Positions 37,585-46,699 of a stretch of 64,000 bases of DNA are shown here, one piece after another; the first letter of the stretch is position 1; each line of letters starts with the position of its first letter. This DNA is from Pseudomonas frederiksbergensis (GTDB lineage: Bacteria > Pseudomonadota > Gammaproteobacteria > Pseudomonadales > Pseudomonadaceae), in the NCBI RefSeq assembly GCF_003732665.1, contig NZ_MOBP01000005.1, positions 186,001 through 250,000 on the forward strand. The letters run 5' to 3'. The position numbers and the translations under genes were made by a program. A model generated the notes under the pieces. The model was not told the DNA's origin. It worked only from the letters and a program-made list of their open reading frames with translations, and did no database searches.

Positions 37585-40500
37585 ATGCTCAAGATCTTCA
37601 GGAAGTCGCAAGAATCCAGTAACGCCGCTGGCTGGAGCAGGCGTTGGTCACCCGCTGGGATAGTGCTTTCTCGTGTCGAGGGGCAAGGTGGTGTTCGGAT
37701 CGAAAGCCCGCTACTCAACGGCTTCCTGAGTCAGCTTACCGATGACGGCTTGGTGCTGGATACGGCGGATGGCTACCTGCTCGGATGGGACGCGTTTTAT
37801 ATGGCGACCAGTCGACTTGAGTATGCGGCATTGTCTGAACTGCTCTTGCTGCCTCCGCGCACTGCGGCCAGGCAATTACTTCGAAGCAATCAGTCGTTGG
37901 CTGATCGTCACTTCTCGGTAGTGGTCGCCGGTTGGCAATCCGTCGATGGGAGGGCATCTCAATGGGAAACGACCGGCCCGTTGATGTCTCGTGACGAGCT
38001 GGTCGAAATGATGAGCTCGGAGCAATGGCAACTCTTCAAGGAAGTGATTGGCTTCGCAAGGCGCTCTGAAGATGAGCGGGACGATCTATCCCACCGCCAA
38101 GCCTGGAGCCGGATTCGGTTTTTGGCGTTGGCCGCCAATGCCCGTCTCGATGATTTCCTATATCGCTCAGTTGTCCTGGCGCCGGAGAAGCTGGAGATCG
38201 GCCTACGGCATTCTGATGTGGTGGCCGATGATCGAGTGGTCGAAATAGAACCCGGTTTTTCTGGTGCGCCGCCTGGCTGGTTGGAGGCGTTCGACCGCAG
38301 CCGCGATGTGCGGGATCGCTACGACATTGTTACCCCAGACGGCATCGTACAGGTGCTTGTGACCCCTAAAGTGCGTACTGTCCTCCAGGAGATCAAGCGC
38401 CTGCCTGGTCGGCGAGTCGCAGGCTCACGTGCCCAAGCTTTTTTACTCAATCCCTACGCCACTTTGGGTGACGATGCGGTTGATGTCATCGTTGAGTCCC
38501 AATTCGAGCAGGCGCGGGAGGCGGCGGGACTTGATTACGAGCGGTTCGTGCCAACCTTCGAGCGGGACGCTTCGGGATATCCGCTCCGTACCGGACTGCT
38601 TGTCGAAACAGCCAATCTAAGTGGCCCCACCTCTTCTGAAAGCCTGTGGCTGGATGATGAAACGTTGTCTTCATTCATACACATTGCGGATCGTGCATTC
38701 AGCCTGGGCTACCAACTGATCAGCTGGAATGGTTATGAACTGGAGATACAGGGGGATACACCGCGTCATATCGAAGAACTGAAAATCGCCTTACAGCAAA
38801 GGCGGGCACCACCTATCCTTGTTTCCTATGCTCAAGTTCACGACCTCAGTGGCTACTCATCACGCATCGAATCCATTGGCGTTGAGAAGCCGTACTACTC
38901 GCCCTATATCGCCAAGAAAAAAGATGATGAGGGCTGGTTCCCAGAAAACGTCATTCCCGTTGTGGTCTATCTGCCAGATGGTGCCACCGAGCCATTAGCG
39001 GTTCCCATCGACAGGAACGCCATCGAAAGATTGGAGGAAGCTGTCAAGAAAGCTAGGGCAGCAGGTGAGAAAACTGTTCACCCATCGTGGCTGCCTACAG
39101 CAATCCCTCTTGAGGAGGCGGAGCGGATCACCGATACCTTCAAGGAGGTCTTCAAGGAGCTTGATGGGGGCACATTCGACCCAGGAAAAGATCGACGTCC
39201 CACCAGGAGTTCTGATCAGGTCGCCCAGAAGCAACTTATCTTGAGGGCAAATATTCAGTCGCTCGATTACGAGGAGTTGCGCCGCGAAGCGCTTGAAGCT
39301 GTCCCTGCGCAACCCCGGTTGCCCAAAGCCATCCGTGCCAATTTCCCTCTTCTTGCTCATCAGCGAGCAGGGCTGGCATGGATGCAGCATTTGTATGACT
39401 TGCAGGCCGAGTACCAGGTGCGCGGCGCGGTGTTGGCTGACGATATGGGGCTTGGCAAGACCTTCCAGCTCTTGGCCTTGATGGCTTATCTCATCGAACG
39501 CGATCCAAGTATCGAGCCGATGCTGGTGGTAGCACCCGTCTCGTTGCTGGAGAATTGGGAGGAAGAAGCAGAGAAGTTCTTTGAGCCAGGCACGTTTTCT
39601 ATCTTGATGGCTTATGGTGATTCACTCAAGCCGTTACGCGTACCGCGCTCTCAAGTTGATCAGCGACTGCAGTCTGAAGATGGGCTGGTTAAGTTTCTGA
39701 CGCCGAACTGGATAGGTCGCGCCAAGATCGTGCTGACAACCTATGAGACGCTTCGTGACCTTGAGTTCTCATTTGCCTCGCAGAAATGGTCACTCATGGT
39801 GTGTGACGAGGCCCAACGCATCAAAAATCCTGCTGCAATGGTAACTCGAGCAGCGAAAAAACAGCAGGTTGGATTCAAGATCGCTTGCACGGGAACGCCT
39901 GTGGAAAACACGCTGGCGGACATATGGTGCTTGTTCGACTATGTCCAGCCAGGTCTGCTCGGTGCGTTGAATGACTTTGGTCAGCGGTATCGTAAGCCTA
40001 TCGAAGCGAAGACCGACGAAGAAAATGCGCGTGTCGATGAACTGCGGGCCCGTATTGCTCCGCAAATACTGCGTCGACTAAAGGTTGATGTGGCCAAGGA
40101 ATTGCCTAGGAAGATCATCGTCGAAGAATGTCGCAGGCTTCGGCTTTCGGACACGCAACGTAACCTCTATGCCAAGGCGGTGGAGAGCTTTAAAGGACGT
40201 GCCGATGCTCAATCTCCTTCACCGTTTAAGAATCACTTGGGCCTGCTGCACTACCTCCGTCTGATCTGTACGGATCCGCGACAACATGGTCTGAATGTGT
40301 TCAAACCGGAGCCCACTCACGAGTACCGCCGCAAGGCTCCGAAGCTCGACTGGCTTCTGACTCAATTGCTAGACATCAAGACCAAAGGCGAGAAGGTCAT
40401 AGTATTCTGCGAATTCCGAGAGATTCAGCGACTACTTCAGCACTATATTGAAACGGAGTTTGGCTACAAACCTGACATTATCAATGGCGATACCAGTGCA

Positions 40501-41346
40501 TCGGCGAGGCACGCAGATAGTCGCCAGAAGTGCATCAAGGCGTTCCAGGAGTCAGGTGGGTTCGGTGTGCTGATTCTCTCTCCATTGGCGGTTGGCTTCG
40601 GAGTGAACATCCAGGCCGCGAACCATGTCGTGCATTACACCCGTACCTGGAATCCCGCAAAGGAAGATCAGGCAACAGATCGGGCTTATCGAATCGGCCA
40701 GAAGAAAGATGTCTATGTGTATTACCCCGTTGTTCGGGCGGATGACTTCACGACCTTCGATGTCAAACTCGATCAGTTGCTTGCCTACAAGCGCGGATTG
40801 GCAGAGGACATGCTCAATGGCGCCGGTGATGTCAGCCCAAGCGACTTCAACTTAGCGGATGTAGTGCCGAACGCCGATCAAGAGGGTATCGACGAGCGTG
40901 TCGACCTCGACATGGCGCTGCGTATGGGATGGCAGCATTTCGAATGTTTAGCCGGTGTGCTGTGGGCTAAGCGCGGCTACTCGTGCTACCGAACTCCAGG
41001 TAGCAAAGACAATGGCGTGGATATGGTGGCCCTAAGGGAAGCGAAGGGCCAGTTGGTGCAGGCAAAAACCAGCGGCACAGACGGCGCCATGTTGAGCTGG
41101 GAGGCCGTTAAGGACGTGGTGACAGGTGAGGCCTTCTATAAGCGTCGCCACCCCAACGTTGTTTTTGAGAAGGTTTGCTTCACGAATCAGTTCTTTAATC
41201 GTCAGGCTCATGAACATGCTGCGTTGAATTCGGTAGAGCTGCTAGATCAGAACAGCCTCAGAGAACTATTAGAAAGTTATCCCGTCACGATGCTAGAAGT
41301 GGAGAGGATGCTGTATTCCGATTGGCGACAAACTGATCCTGTATAG
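37585..41346 (+). CDS. zorD: Zorya type I helicase-nuclease ZorD
   Basis: A 1253-aa protein. The ATG at 37585 follows AAGGAGG, which decides the start. The long N-terminal domain is followed by an SNF2-type ATPase: DDMGLGKTFQ (~618-627), CDEAQRIKN (~740-749) and QATDRAYRIGQ as motif VI. The C-terminal ~120 residues form an Mrr-type PD-(D/E)XK nuclease: GSKDNGVDMVA then QLVQAK. ZorD degrades invading DNA once the ZorAB motor has detected phage. The domain order is that of type I Zorya. It ends 57 bases from the convergent DUF3883 gene. Confidence 0.93.
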   Translation: MLKIFRKSQESSNAAGWSRRWSPAGIVLSRVEGQGGVRIESPLLNGFLSQLTDDGLVLDTADGYLLGWDAFYMATSRLEYAALSELLLLPPRTAARQLLRSNQSLADRHFSVVVAGWQSVDGRASQWETTGPLMSRDELVEMMSSEQWQLFKEVIGFARRSEDERDDLSHRQAWSRIRFLALAANARLDDFLYRSVVLAPEKLEIGLRHSDVVADDRVVEIEPGFSGAPPGWLEAFDRSRDVRDRYDIVTPDGIVQVLVTPKVRTVLQEIKRLPGRRVAGSRAQAFLLNPYATLGDDAVDVIVESQFEQAREAAGLDYERFVPTFERDASGYPLRTGLLVETANLSGPTSSESLWLDDETLSSFIHIADRAFSLGYQLISWNGYELEIQGDTPRHIEELKIALQQRRAPPILVSYAQVHDLSGYSSRIESIGVEKPYYSPYIAKKKDDEGWFPENVIPVVVYLPDGATEPLAVPIDRNAIERLEEAVKKARAAGEKTVHPSWLPTAIPLEEAERITDTFKEVFKELDGGTFDPGKDRRPTRSSDQVAQKQLILRANIQSLDYEELRREALEAVPAQPRLPKAIRANFPLLAHQRAGLAWMQHLYDLQAEYQVRGAVLADDMGLGKTFQLLALMAYLIERDPSIEPMLVVAPVSLLENWEEEAEKFFEPGTFSILMAYGDSLKPLRVPRSQVDQRLQSEDGLVKFLTPNWIGRAKIVLTTYETLRDLEFSFASQKWSLMVCDEAQRIKNPAAMVTRAAKKQQVGFKIACTGTPVENTLADIWCLFDYVQPGLLGALNDFGQRYRKPIEAKTDEENARVDELRARIAPQILRRLKVDVAKELPRKIIVEECRRLRLSDTQRNLYAKAVESFKGRADAQSPSPFKNHLGLLHYLRLICTDPRQHGLNVFKPEPTHEYRRKAPKLDWLLTQLLDIKTKGEKVIVFCEFREIQRLLQHYIETEFGYKPDIINGDTSASARHADSRQKCIKAFQESGGFGVLILSPLAVGFGVNIQAANHVVHYTRTWNPAKEDQATDRAYRIGQKKDVYVYYPVVRADDFTTFDVKLDQLLAYKRGLAEDMLNGAGDVSPSDFNLADVVPNADQEGIDERVDLDMALRMGWQHFECLAGVLWAKRGYSCYRTPGSKDNGVDMVALREAKGQLVQAKTSGTDGAMLSWEAVKDVVTGEAFYKRRHPNVVFEKVCFTNQFFNRQAHEHAALNSVELLDQNSLRELLESYPVTMLEVERMLYSDWRQTDPV

Positions 41347-41403
41347 CGCCACAAATTGAAGCCGGTGGCCGATGACTACTTTTACAGCAATGCGGATTCC
41401 GCA

Positions 41404-42345
41404 TTAAGGCAACCTCTTAGCAACGCCCTCGAAGGCGAATGGCTTAACGTCAAACGCATCCTCCAGTTCATCCAGAGTGAGCACCCGACCTTTTGGTTTG
41501 TCGAGCGCCTGGGTGACCATGAGCATGCGCCAACGAGGATTTTCGAGGTATCGGTACTCATTCCTAGTCATGAAAAAATGGGGTATCGCATTGCTGGTTC
41601 CCTTTACCTCTACGTGTAGTTCTTCACCTGTTTTACGATCGCGAAAAATCAGGTCGTAGCCAAGGTTGAGCAGCTGGACATCCTGAATTTCATAACGTTT
41701 TCCATAGGCTGCAGATGCGTAGTCCACAGCCGCCATTTCCACCGCCTTTCTATGCTCGGCATCAGGAAAAGAAAACGTTGGTATTTGTACGTCAACAACG
41801 TCGACTTGAGAGGAGACGCTGACTATTTCCTGTGCAATCTCGGCAAAGTGCTGACGCCACTCTTGATCCTGACCAGGTCTGTTACCTCGAACGTAAACGA
41901 TAGGCGACCTTTTAAAGTGAGCACCTGAAATTTCTGTCTGACGCAAAGGTAAGGGAATGATATTGGCTTTGTCGGCGCTAACGATGTAGCTAAAATTCTG
42001 TCCGTCTGCGTCTTTCGGAAATGAACCGTAGCGATACTCAGGCCGGTCGCGATAGCCCGTTTCAAAAGTCGCATTTTCGTAGTGCCCGACTACGGTCAAA
42101 GGGCCATCGCCATCTCGTGCCGCGACTAAAATGATTGTCCACCCATTAAGGCGTAAGGGCTTCGGCGTTGCCTCATGCTCACCCATCGGAGGTATGTAGC
42201 CGTAGTAACGTCCGTCCGGAGCTTTTCTGAAATTGAAGCGTTCGTGCGCTTCAGCATAATCATTGATGTGGCGATGTCTGCCAACTACCTCTTCTCCTTG
42301 GTAGTCGACGGCCCAACCTGTTTTTAAAAATGCAATTCTGTCCAT
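41404..42345 (-). CDS. DUF3883 nuclease-like protein
   Basis: A 313-aa protein. The C-terminal DUF3883 domain carries the PD-(D/E)XK-type residues Asp231 (LGYDLIFRD) and Glu246-x-Lys248 (HVEVKG), so it may cut or bind DNA. The N-terminal ~180 residues are beta-rich and unassigned. The ATG at 42345 is chosen over a frame starting 93 bases upstream that has no ribosome site. DUF3883 proteins are common in defence islands. It converges on zorD and is not part of the standard Zorya set; it may be independent. Confidence 0.8.
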   Translation of the reverse strand: MDRIAFLKTGWAVDYQGEEVVGRHRHINDYAEAHERFNFRKAPDGRYYGYIPPMGEHEATPKPLRLNGWTIILVAARDGDGPLTVVGHYENATFETGYRDRPEYRYGSFPKDADGQNFSYIVSADKANIIPLPLRQTEISGAHFKRSPIVYVRGNRPGQDQEWRQHFAEIAQEIVSVSSQVDVVDVQIPTFSFPDAEHRKAVEMAAVDYASAAYGKRYEIQDVQLLNLGYDLIFRDRKTGEELHVEVKGTSNAIPHFFMTRNEYRYLENPRWRMLMVTQALDKPKGRVLTLDELEDAFDVKPFAFEGVAKRLP

Positions 42346-42451
42346 ATATGCCTTTGAAATTCCTCGACGAAGCGTGAGTGAAATAATCGGTGTTTTGATT
42401 TGGTAATGGCACCTTCGTACCCAACAGGCTTCTTTCAATATGTGGGGTGAA

Positions 42452-42661
42452 TTACTCCGGTGTCATCAACACAGCGAGCGTCATGTTGATGAATTCTTCA
42501 TTCTTGCTGATTGTGTCCAAAGCACCACGAACGTTGCCGGCGACCTCTGCTGATCCACGCTGCTCGACCCAGAGCGTGAGCTCCATGATCGCGGCTTCGA
42601 GGGCGAGTTGGTTCTGATTGATTTTGAAGAGTAGGGAAGGGAGCAGGTCTGCGTTCGACAT
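42452..42661 (-). CDS. Small helical protein, 69 aa
   Basis: An ATG behind ATGGAGGAATCACA (good ribosome site) opens a 69-aa all-helical protein. Not recognised as a named family. It could be co-transcribed with the DUF3883 gene 107 bases downstream in the same direction. Confidence 0.6.
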   Translation of the reverse strand: MSNADLLPSLLFKINQNQLALEAAIMELTLWVEQRGSAEVAGNVRGALDTISKNEEFINMTLAVLMTPE

Positions 42662-42805
42662 TGTGATTCCTCCATGAAAGAGGAAAGCGTAGCAGGCAGG
42701 GGTTGTTCCCGTTCAAGTTGCCTGGTGTCTGAGGTCTCCGCTTCCCTAATGGAAACCGGCTTCGCAAGTAGCTCCGCATAGTAGCGAGTGAGATGCCGTA
42801 TCGGC

Positions 42806-43009
42806 TCAGTAGGAATTCTGCGATGCACGCACTGCCAACTGCCTCGGATGCTCAGCATTCAATGTCGAGCAAACAGCGTCTGCCTCTGTCCTAACCTTGA
42901 AGACACCATGCTTGCTTGCTGAGCCTCCCTCTACAAGATCAACGACCCTGTATTGCTTGCTGCCATCGTCCAGGGTGGTGGTATCAATCACTCTGAATCT
43001 TGCTTGCAT
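42806..43009 (-). CDS. Small hypothetical protein, 67 aa
   Basis: The ATG at 43009 follows GCAGGGAACGCAACC and opens a 67-aa product starting MQARFRVIDTTTLDDGSKQY, probably a compact beta-rich fold. A frame starting 45 bases upstream is less likely. Similar short proteins occur in Pseudomonas islands; function unknown. Confidence 0.55.
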   Translation of the reverse strand: MQARFRVIDTTTLDDGSKQYRVVDLVEGGSASKHGVFKVRTEADAVCSTLNAEHPRQLAVRASQNSY

Positions 43010-43280
43010 GGTTGCGTTCCCTGCATGAGATTTGTGTCCTACAAATACTGGCAATAAAAGACGATTTCAAGAATGGGGCGGGCTTCAGATGAGACAATTT
43101 ATGACAGTGCGACGTACTCGTCTTTGCGGGAAAAAGAACGGCCTAGTAGTAGGTGGCTTGTCGAGGCATTTTCTAAATTTCGCTGGTTCGGGCCTAATGC
43201 CCGGCTCGACGTAAACCTTGGAAAGCGATTCTGCCTGAAGCACCCGCCGTATCTGCCAGGCTGCATCTTGGCGATCAGAG

Positions 43281-44237
43281 CTACCAACTCTTGTGCAAAT
43301 CCGGAAGGAGCTCCCTTACAAACCAGTCTGGTAAGGCGACTTCAAGTGTGAGGAGATCAGATGGCGGGCTCACCACTAGGCCGATATTGATCAACCTGCC
43401 GACTTGATTGCTTGCTGCTTCAGACTGAAGACCGGTAAAGGTATTGAACTCAGAGCGAGGAAGCGCGCCCTGGATCAGCAGTGCCAGGAAAGCTGGAGCA
43501 ATTTTTGCTCTGATCCCGGCCTCTGTTAAGCGTGAGTTTGTGTTGAACGCATTCGTAACAGATTCACGAAGCTTGCGGCGATTCAGGGCAGCAGTCATGT
43601 AGTCCACCTCTTCATGGCAGACATCAAGCATGAACTCGATGAAGCCGAGAAGGGTTTTGTCTGATTGCTGGGCACCACCAGCAAGTTGACACTCCTGCGT
43701 ACCACCAGTCATGTCCAGGGCGGCGTGATACTCCTCCCGTCTACGAGCTATGCCGCGAGACAGCGACCACAAGTGCGGATGCAACCCAATCTGAGCGAAA
43801 TGCATTTGAACGATAATTCTCGCCACAGCCGCATTGCCGTCAGAAATCGGGTGGTTTTGTAGAAGGTGATAATGGTGGGCTAGTGCCACCAGAATACGTC
43901 GACGGAGCTCAGTGCTTGCCCCCAGCGTAGACTGCTTGTTCGCTAAGTTGAGTGCATCCTTTAGAACCACCGACTCAATGTGGTGCCCGTCGATGATCTT
44001 TGAGTAATCGGCGTCAGAGTCCATCAGCAGGCTACTCACGCATGCTGCAGTTTCAGGTGCGAGCAGGCCGGCAAGGAAAGCAGTTTTCGTTACAAACGCG
44101 TCTGCTCTCGCCAGTATCGACGGAGGAATCGAGTCGGGGAGGGCCGGGTTTGGGACATTCATGGCGCTGACACTATCCATGCTTGAAGCGCTTGTCATGC
44201 AACAAGTGTAGATTTCGAAACGAGCGAAGCGGTGCAT
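43281..44237 (-). CDS. Fic-family protein with degenerate active-site motif
   Basis: A 318-aa protein (start uncertain; ATGs at 44237 and 44162 are both possible) with a Fic-like core. The motif region at ~128-139 reads HPISDGNAAVAR. The family motif is HxFx(D/E)GN(G/K)RxxR: His, Asp-Gly-Asn and the final Arg are kept, while the Phe, the Gly and the first Arg (which contacts phosphate) are replaced by Ile, Ala and Ala. A C-terminal winged-helix-like part (residues ~240-315) follows. Fic proteins usually transfer AMP to target proteins; with this change the activity may differ or be lost. A divergent antitoxin-like gene begins 75 bases upstream. Confidence 0.75.
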   Translation of the reverse strand: MHRFARFEIYTCCMTSASSMDSVSAMNVPNPALPDSIPPSILARADAFVTKTAFLAGLLAPETAACVSSLLMDSDADYSKIIDGHHIESVVLKDALNLANKQSTLGASTELRRRILVALAHHYHLLQNHPISDGNAAVARIIVQMHFAQIGLHPHLWSLSRGIARRREEYHAALDMTGGTQECQLAGGAQQSDKTLLGFIEFMLDVCHEEVDYMTAALNRRKLRESVTNAFNTNSRLTEAGIRAKIAPAFLALLIQGALPRSEFNTFTGLQSEAASNQVGRLINIGLVVSPPSDLLTLEVALPDWFVRELLPDLHKSW

Positions 44238-44312
44238 AGCAATTCGTGGAGGTCACGAAAGCTCACAGGATAGGATGAACTCACTATCTATCGATATCAT
44301 GTCTTCCTGGGT

Positions 44313-44852
44313 ATGACAGATCCTGCGCAGCGGGCAAGGGAGATGTCGTTGGTTCGGGCCACCTGGCCCGGCTTGGTGGTAGGTTTTCAGATGGAGATGA
44401 AAGTGCTGTCATCGATCAAGGAATACCAACCAGGGCCTCAGATCCCACCAAGTATTTGGATTACCCTAGGTCTGCCGTCACGCGGCACCAAGCTTCATGA
44501 ACTCGTTCACGAAGGACTGCCTTTCGAATACCTCGAACGGATAGCAAGCCTCTTGCAGGTGCCGCGAGGGGACATCTCCAAGGCTATTTGTGTATCTCCC
44601 TCTACGATGGCCCGTAGGGCGAAAGCAGGGCGGTTCGACACCAAAGAAAGCGACCGTCTGGTAGCATTGGTAGCTGTCTTTGAGGAAGCACTGAACCTCT
44701 TCGAAAACGATAAGGCCGCAGCAGCGAAATGGATGAGTTCGCCGGTTCGAGGACTGGGATCGAAGCGTCCACTGGATATGCTGGGGACGAGAGTGGGGAC
44801 GAAAGCTGTCTTCGATCTTATCGGAAGGCTGGAGAACGGCGTTCTTGTGTGA
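44313..44852 (+). CDS. Xre/MbcA/ParS-type antitoxin, toxin gene not seen
   Basis: A 179-aa protein with the layout of RES-associated antitoxins: N-terminal helical domain, then the HTH-like core (ISKAICVSPSTMARRAKAG) and a C-terminal DUF2384/MbcA-ParS-Xre part ending GTKAVFDLIGRLENGVLV. In the usual operon a RES-domain toxin starts at or just after the stop. Here the following ~85 bases have no such frame, and the next gene lies on the other strand. It is therefore an orphan antitoxin, or it works with the divergent Fic-like gene; the latter is speculation. Confidence 0.8.
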   Translation: MTDPAQRAREMSLVRATWPGLVVGFQMEMKVLSSIKEYQPGPQIPPSIWITLGLPSRGTKLHELVHEGLPFEYLERIASLLQVPRGDISKAICVSPSTMARRAKAGRFDTKESDRLVALVAVFEEALNLFENDKAAAAKWMSSPVRGLGSKRPLDMLGTRVGTKAVFDLIGRLENGVLV

Positions 44853-44936
44853 GATCCGTCGGGTGGACTTTTTTGATGGCTCCATCACCCTGGCGTCCCC
44901 TACTATCCTGGGACTTGCGAATACCCTCATCAAGTT

Positions 44937-45344
44937 CTAAAGCATCTCCCTATGCGCTGCGAGGTGCAGCATCTCGGCTGTCCATAATCGTAAAAAACGA
45001 CGCCAATCTCCCGCATAGCAACCCTGTCGTAAGCGGGTAGACCCCGTGCTGGCTTCTTCGAAACGAGTTTTCCAAGGTTCTGGTATGTGCTCGTCAAGCA
45101 CGACTATAAAGCGGGATCCGCTGACTCCCACGATCTCGGTTTCTGGAACACATTCTCGTAGCTCATCAACCGACATGGCGACTGCATCACCAATGGGGTC
45201 ATCTCGATCTTCGCGCTCAATTTCATCAAGAATCGCAAGGTACTGAATCGCACTATCAGATCCAGGCTGCAGTTTTTCTAAATCCCACAATGCATAGCGC
45301 CGTTTTCGTTCGCGCTGCCAGAGACGATTCGCGTCACTCATCAT
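44937..45344 (-). CDS. Hypothetical protein, 135 aa
   Basis: Not recognised. The product is mostly helical, with charged N-terminus (WQRERKRRYALWDLEKLQ) and an acidic middle. Two adjacent ATGs (45344 and 45341) can serve as start. It is transcribed leftward, divergent from the nuclease gene at 45455 and ending 84 bases after the antitoxin-like gene stop. Confidence 0.5.
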   Translation of the reverse strand: MMSDANRLWQRERKRRYALWDLEKLQPGSDSAIQYLAILDEIEREDRDDPIGDAVAMSVDELRECVPETEIVGVSGSRFIVVLDEHIPEPWKTRFEEASTGSTRLRQGCYAGDWRRFLRLWTAEMLHLAAHREML

Positions 45345-45454
45345 TTTCGTCCGCTATTCCAGGTTTCAGTGAGCTCGTCTAAGCTTCAGTCCATTGGGTC
45401 TTCCTTGGCAATGTCGTATGCTCGTTTCGTTGTGCTTGGTCAAGGACGGGTAGC

Positions 45455-46327
45455 ATGCCGAAGATAAAACCGTTGGATATGAAGCTCCTCGACCTTCTTT
45501 TCGAGATGGAGCAGGGTTACGTGCTGGACTTCTCAAATCGTACCTTGTCCCAGTTCTTCCTTGGAGAGCTGGAGATTGACATTGATGACCCGCTTTTTGC
45601 TGCGGACGGTACTTCCAAGGCGAGGCGCCTCCGCTGTTTTCTCACACTTGCGGATACGACGACCTGTGTACGAGCGCTTAAGGCACTCTGGCAGTATCGT
45701 GAGGCCACGCTCTCCAGCCAACGCAAAAGTGAGCCTGTGGTGCACGCGGAGGGGCGATTCTTAACCTTGATCCGAGGCTTGGAGGCTGGCTCGATAAGTG
45801 ATGACGCAATAGGCAATCCCTTCGCTGCCGTGCGCCAAGTCGGGGTCGATCAGTCAGCTCAACTGAAGCGGGCCCTAGTGGAGATTCATAAGCTCGCGCC
45901 TCAAGCCCGTGGCTACGCTTTCGAAATATTCCTGCAACAACTCTTCGAAGCCTCGAGTCTCCAGCCTCGTGCCCCATTTAGGAATACGGGTGAGCAGATT
46001 GACGGGAGCTTTCTCTGTCGCGGTGATATTTATCTTGTGGAAGCTAAATGGGTGTCCAACCCTATTGGGGTGGGAGAGCTTCATATCCTTCAGGGCAAGA
46101 TCAATGAGAAGGCCGCTTGGACGCGAGGAGTGTTCATTAGCTATTACGGTTTCACCAATGTTGGACTCGAAGCTTTTGGGCGCCGTAAAAGCCTAATATG
46201 TATCTCAGGAAAGGACATCCACGAAGCGCTGGAGAAACAGATACCTTTCGCAGATGTCATCGACCGGAAGGTACGAGCAGCCGCTGAGACAGGCTCGGTG
46301 TTCGTCCCGGTGGGAGAGTTATTTTAG
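45455..46327 (+). CDS. PD-(D/E)XK restriction-endonuclease-like protein
   Basis: A 290-aa protein. The C-terminal half has an Mrr-like nuclease core: RGYAFEIFLQQLF (Glu157), Asp183 in QIDGSF and Glu196-x-Lys198 in YLVEAKW, followed by GVFISYYGFTNVGLEAF. The N-terminal ~150 residues are helical and probably serve in target recognition. No methyltransferase lies nearby, so it would act on modified DNA or under other control, in line with a type IV enzyme or abortive nuclease. It stands alone, divergent from the small gene at 45344. Confidence 0.8.
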   Translation: MPKIKPLDMKLLDLLFEMEQGYVLDFSNRTLSQFFLGELEIDIDDPLFAADGTSKARRLRCFLTLADTTTCVRALKALWQYREATLSSQRKSEPVVHAEGRFLTLIRGLEAGSISDDAIGNPFAAVRQVGVDQSAQLKRALVEIHKLAPQARGYAFEIFLQQLFEASSLQPRAPFRNTGEQIDGSFLCRGDIYLVEAKWVSNPIGVGELHILQGKINEKAAWTRGVFISYYGFTNVGLEAFGRRKSLICISGKDIHEALEKQIPFADVIDRKVRAAAETGSVFVPVGELF

Positions 46328-46699
46328 TAGAAAATTTATCTCTTGCGATGGGCTCTGGACTGAAGGCGTGAATAGCTTTTCGCTAAGCTGCGGGAGTGAA
46401 TGTTGGGCCAAGCGTCGTTAGGTGAAATGGTGGTTGACACTGAAGGCTCTCATAGGTAATCTGAATTGGTATGTGTCTGGCACCAAGTCCTCTAGGAGGA
46501 AAAGAACTCTTTATCGACAAACCAAACCCCGTCGTAGAGAGCCAGAGACCCCGAGCAAGACCTCTAAAAAACCGCCATTATTGGCGGTTTTTTTTGTCTG
46601 TCGTTTAGCATTTCTAAATGCTTGGTCTGGGTATCGAGAGAGCTGAGTGCCGCAGCGTAACCGTCCGGGCATCCCACCTTGCGCTGAGGTGCTAACGAT
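46328..46699. other. Gene-free region with terminator; possible small RNA
   Basis: These 372 bases hold no protein gene: the one open frame reads straight through the strong hairpin at 46566. The sequence from about 46430 up to that hairpin could be a small RNA that ends at it, or the 3' region of the nuclease gene. Confidence 0.4.
46566..46593 (+). terminator. Strong intrinsic terminator
   Basis: AAAAAACCGCCA, loop TTAT, TGGCGGTTTTTT: a perfect 12-bp stem followed by further Ts. It lies about 240 bases after the nuclease gene stop, far for that gene alone, which is why a separate short transcript is suspected. Confidence 0.9.

Noticed and set aside
43073..43351. 92-aa plus-strand frame between small genes and the Fic gene
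   Set aside because: It overlaps the end of the Fic-like gene, has no good ribosome site and no recognisable motif, though its first ~65 residues look protein-like.
44853..44936. RES-domain toxin after the ParS/MbcA-type antitoxin
   Set aside because: No frame in the following bases has RES features; the next gene is on the other strand.
46422..46646. 74-aa frame after the nuclease gene
   Set aside because: It reads straight through a perfect 12-bp terminator hairpin.
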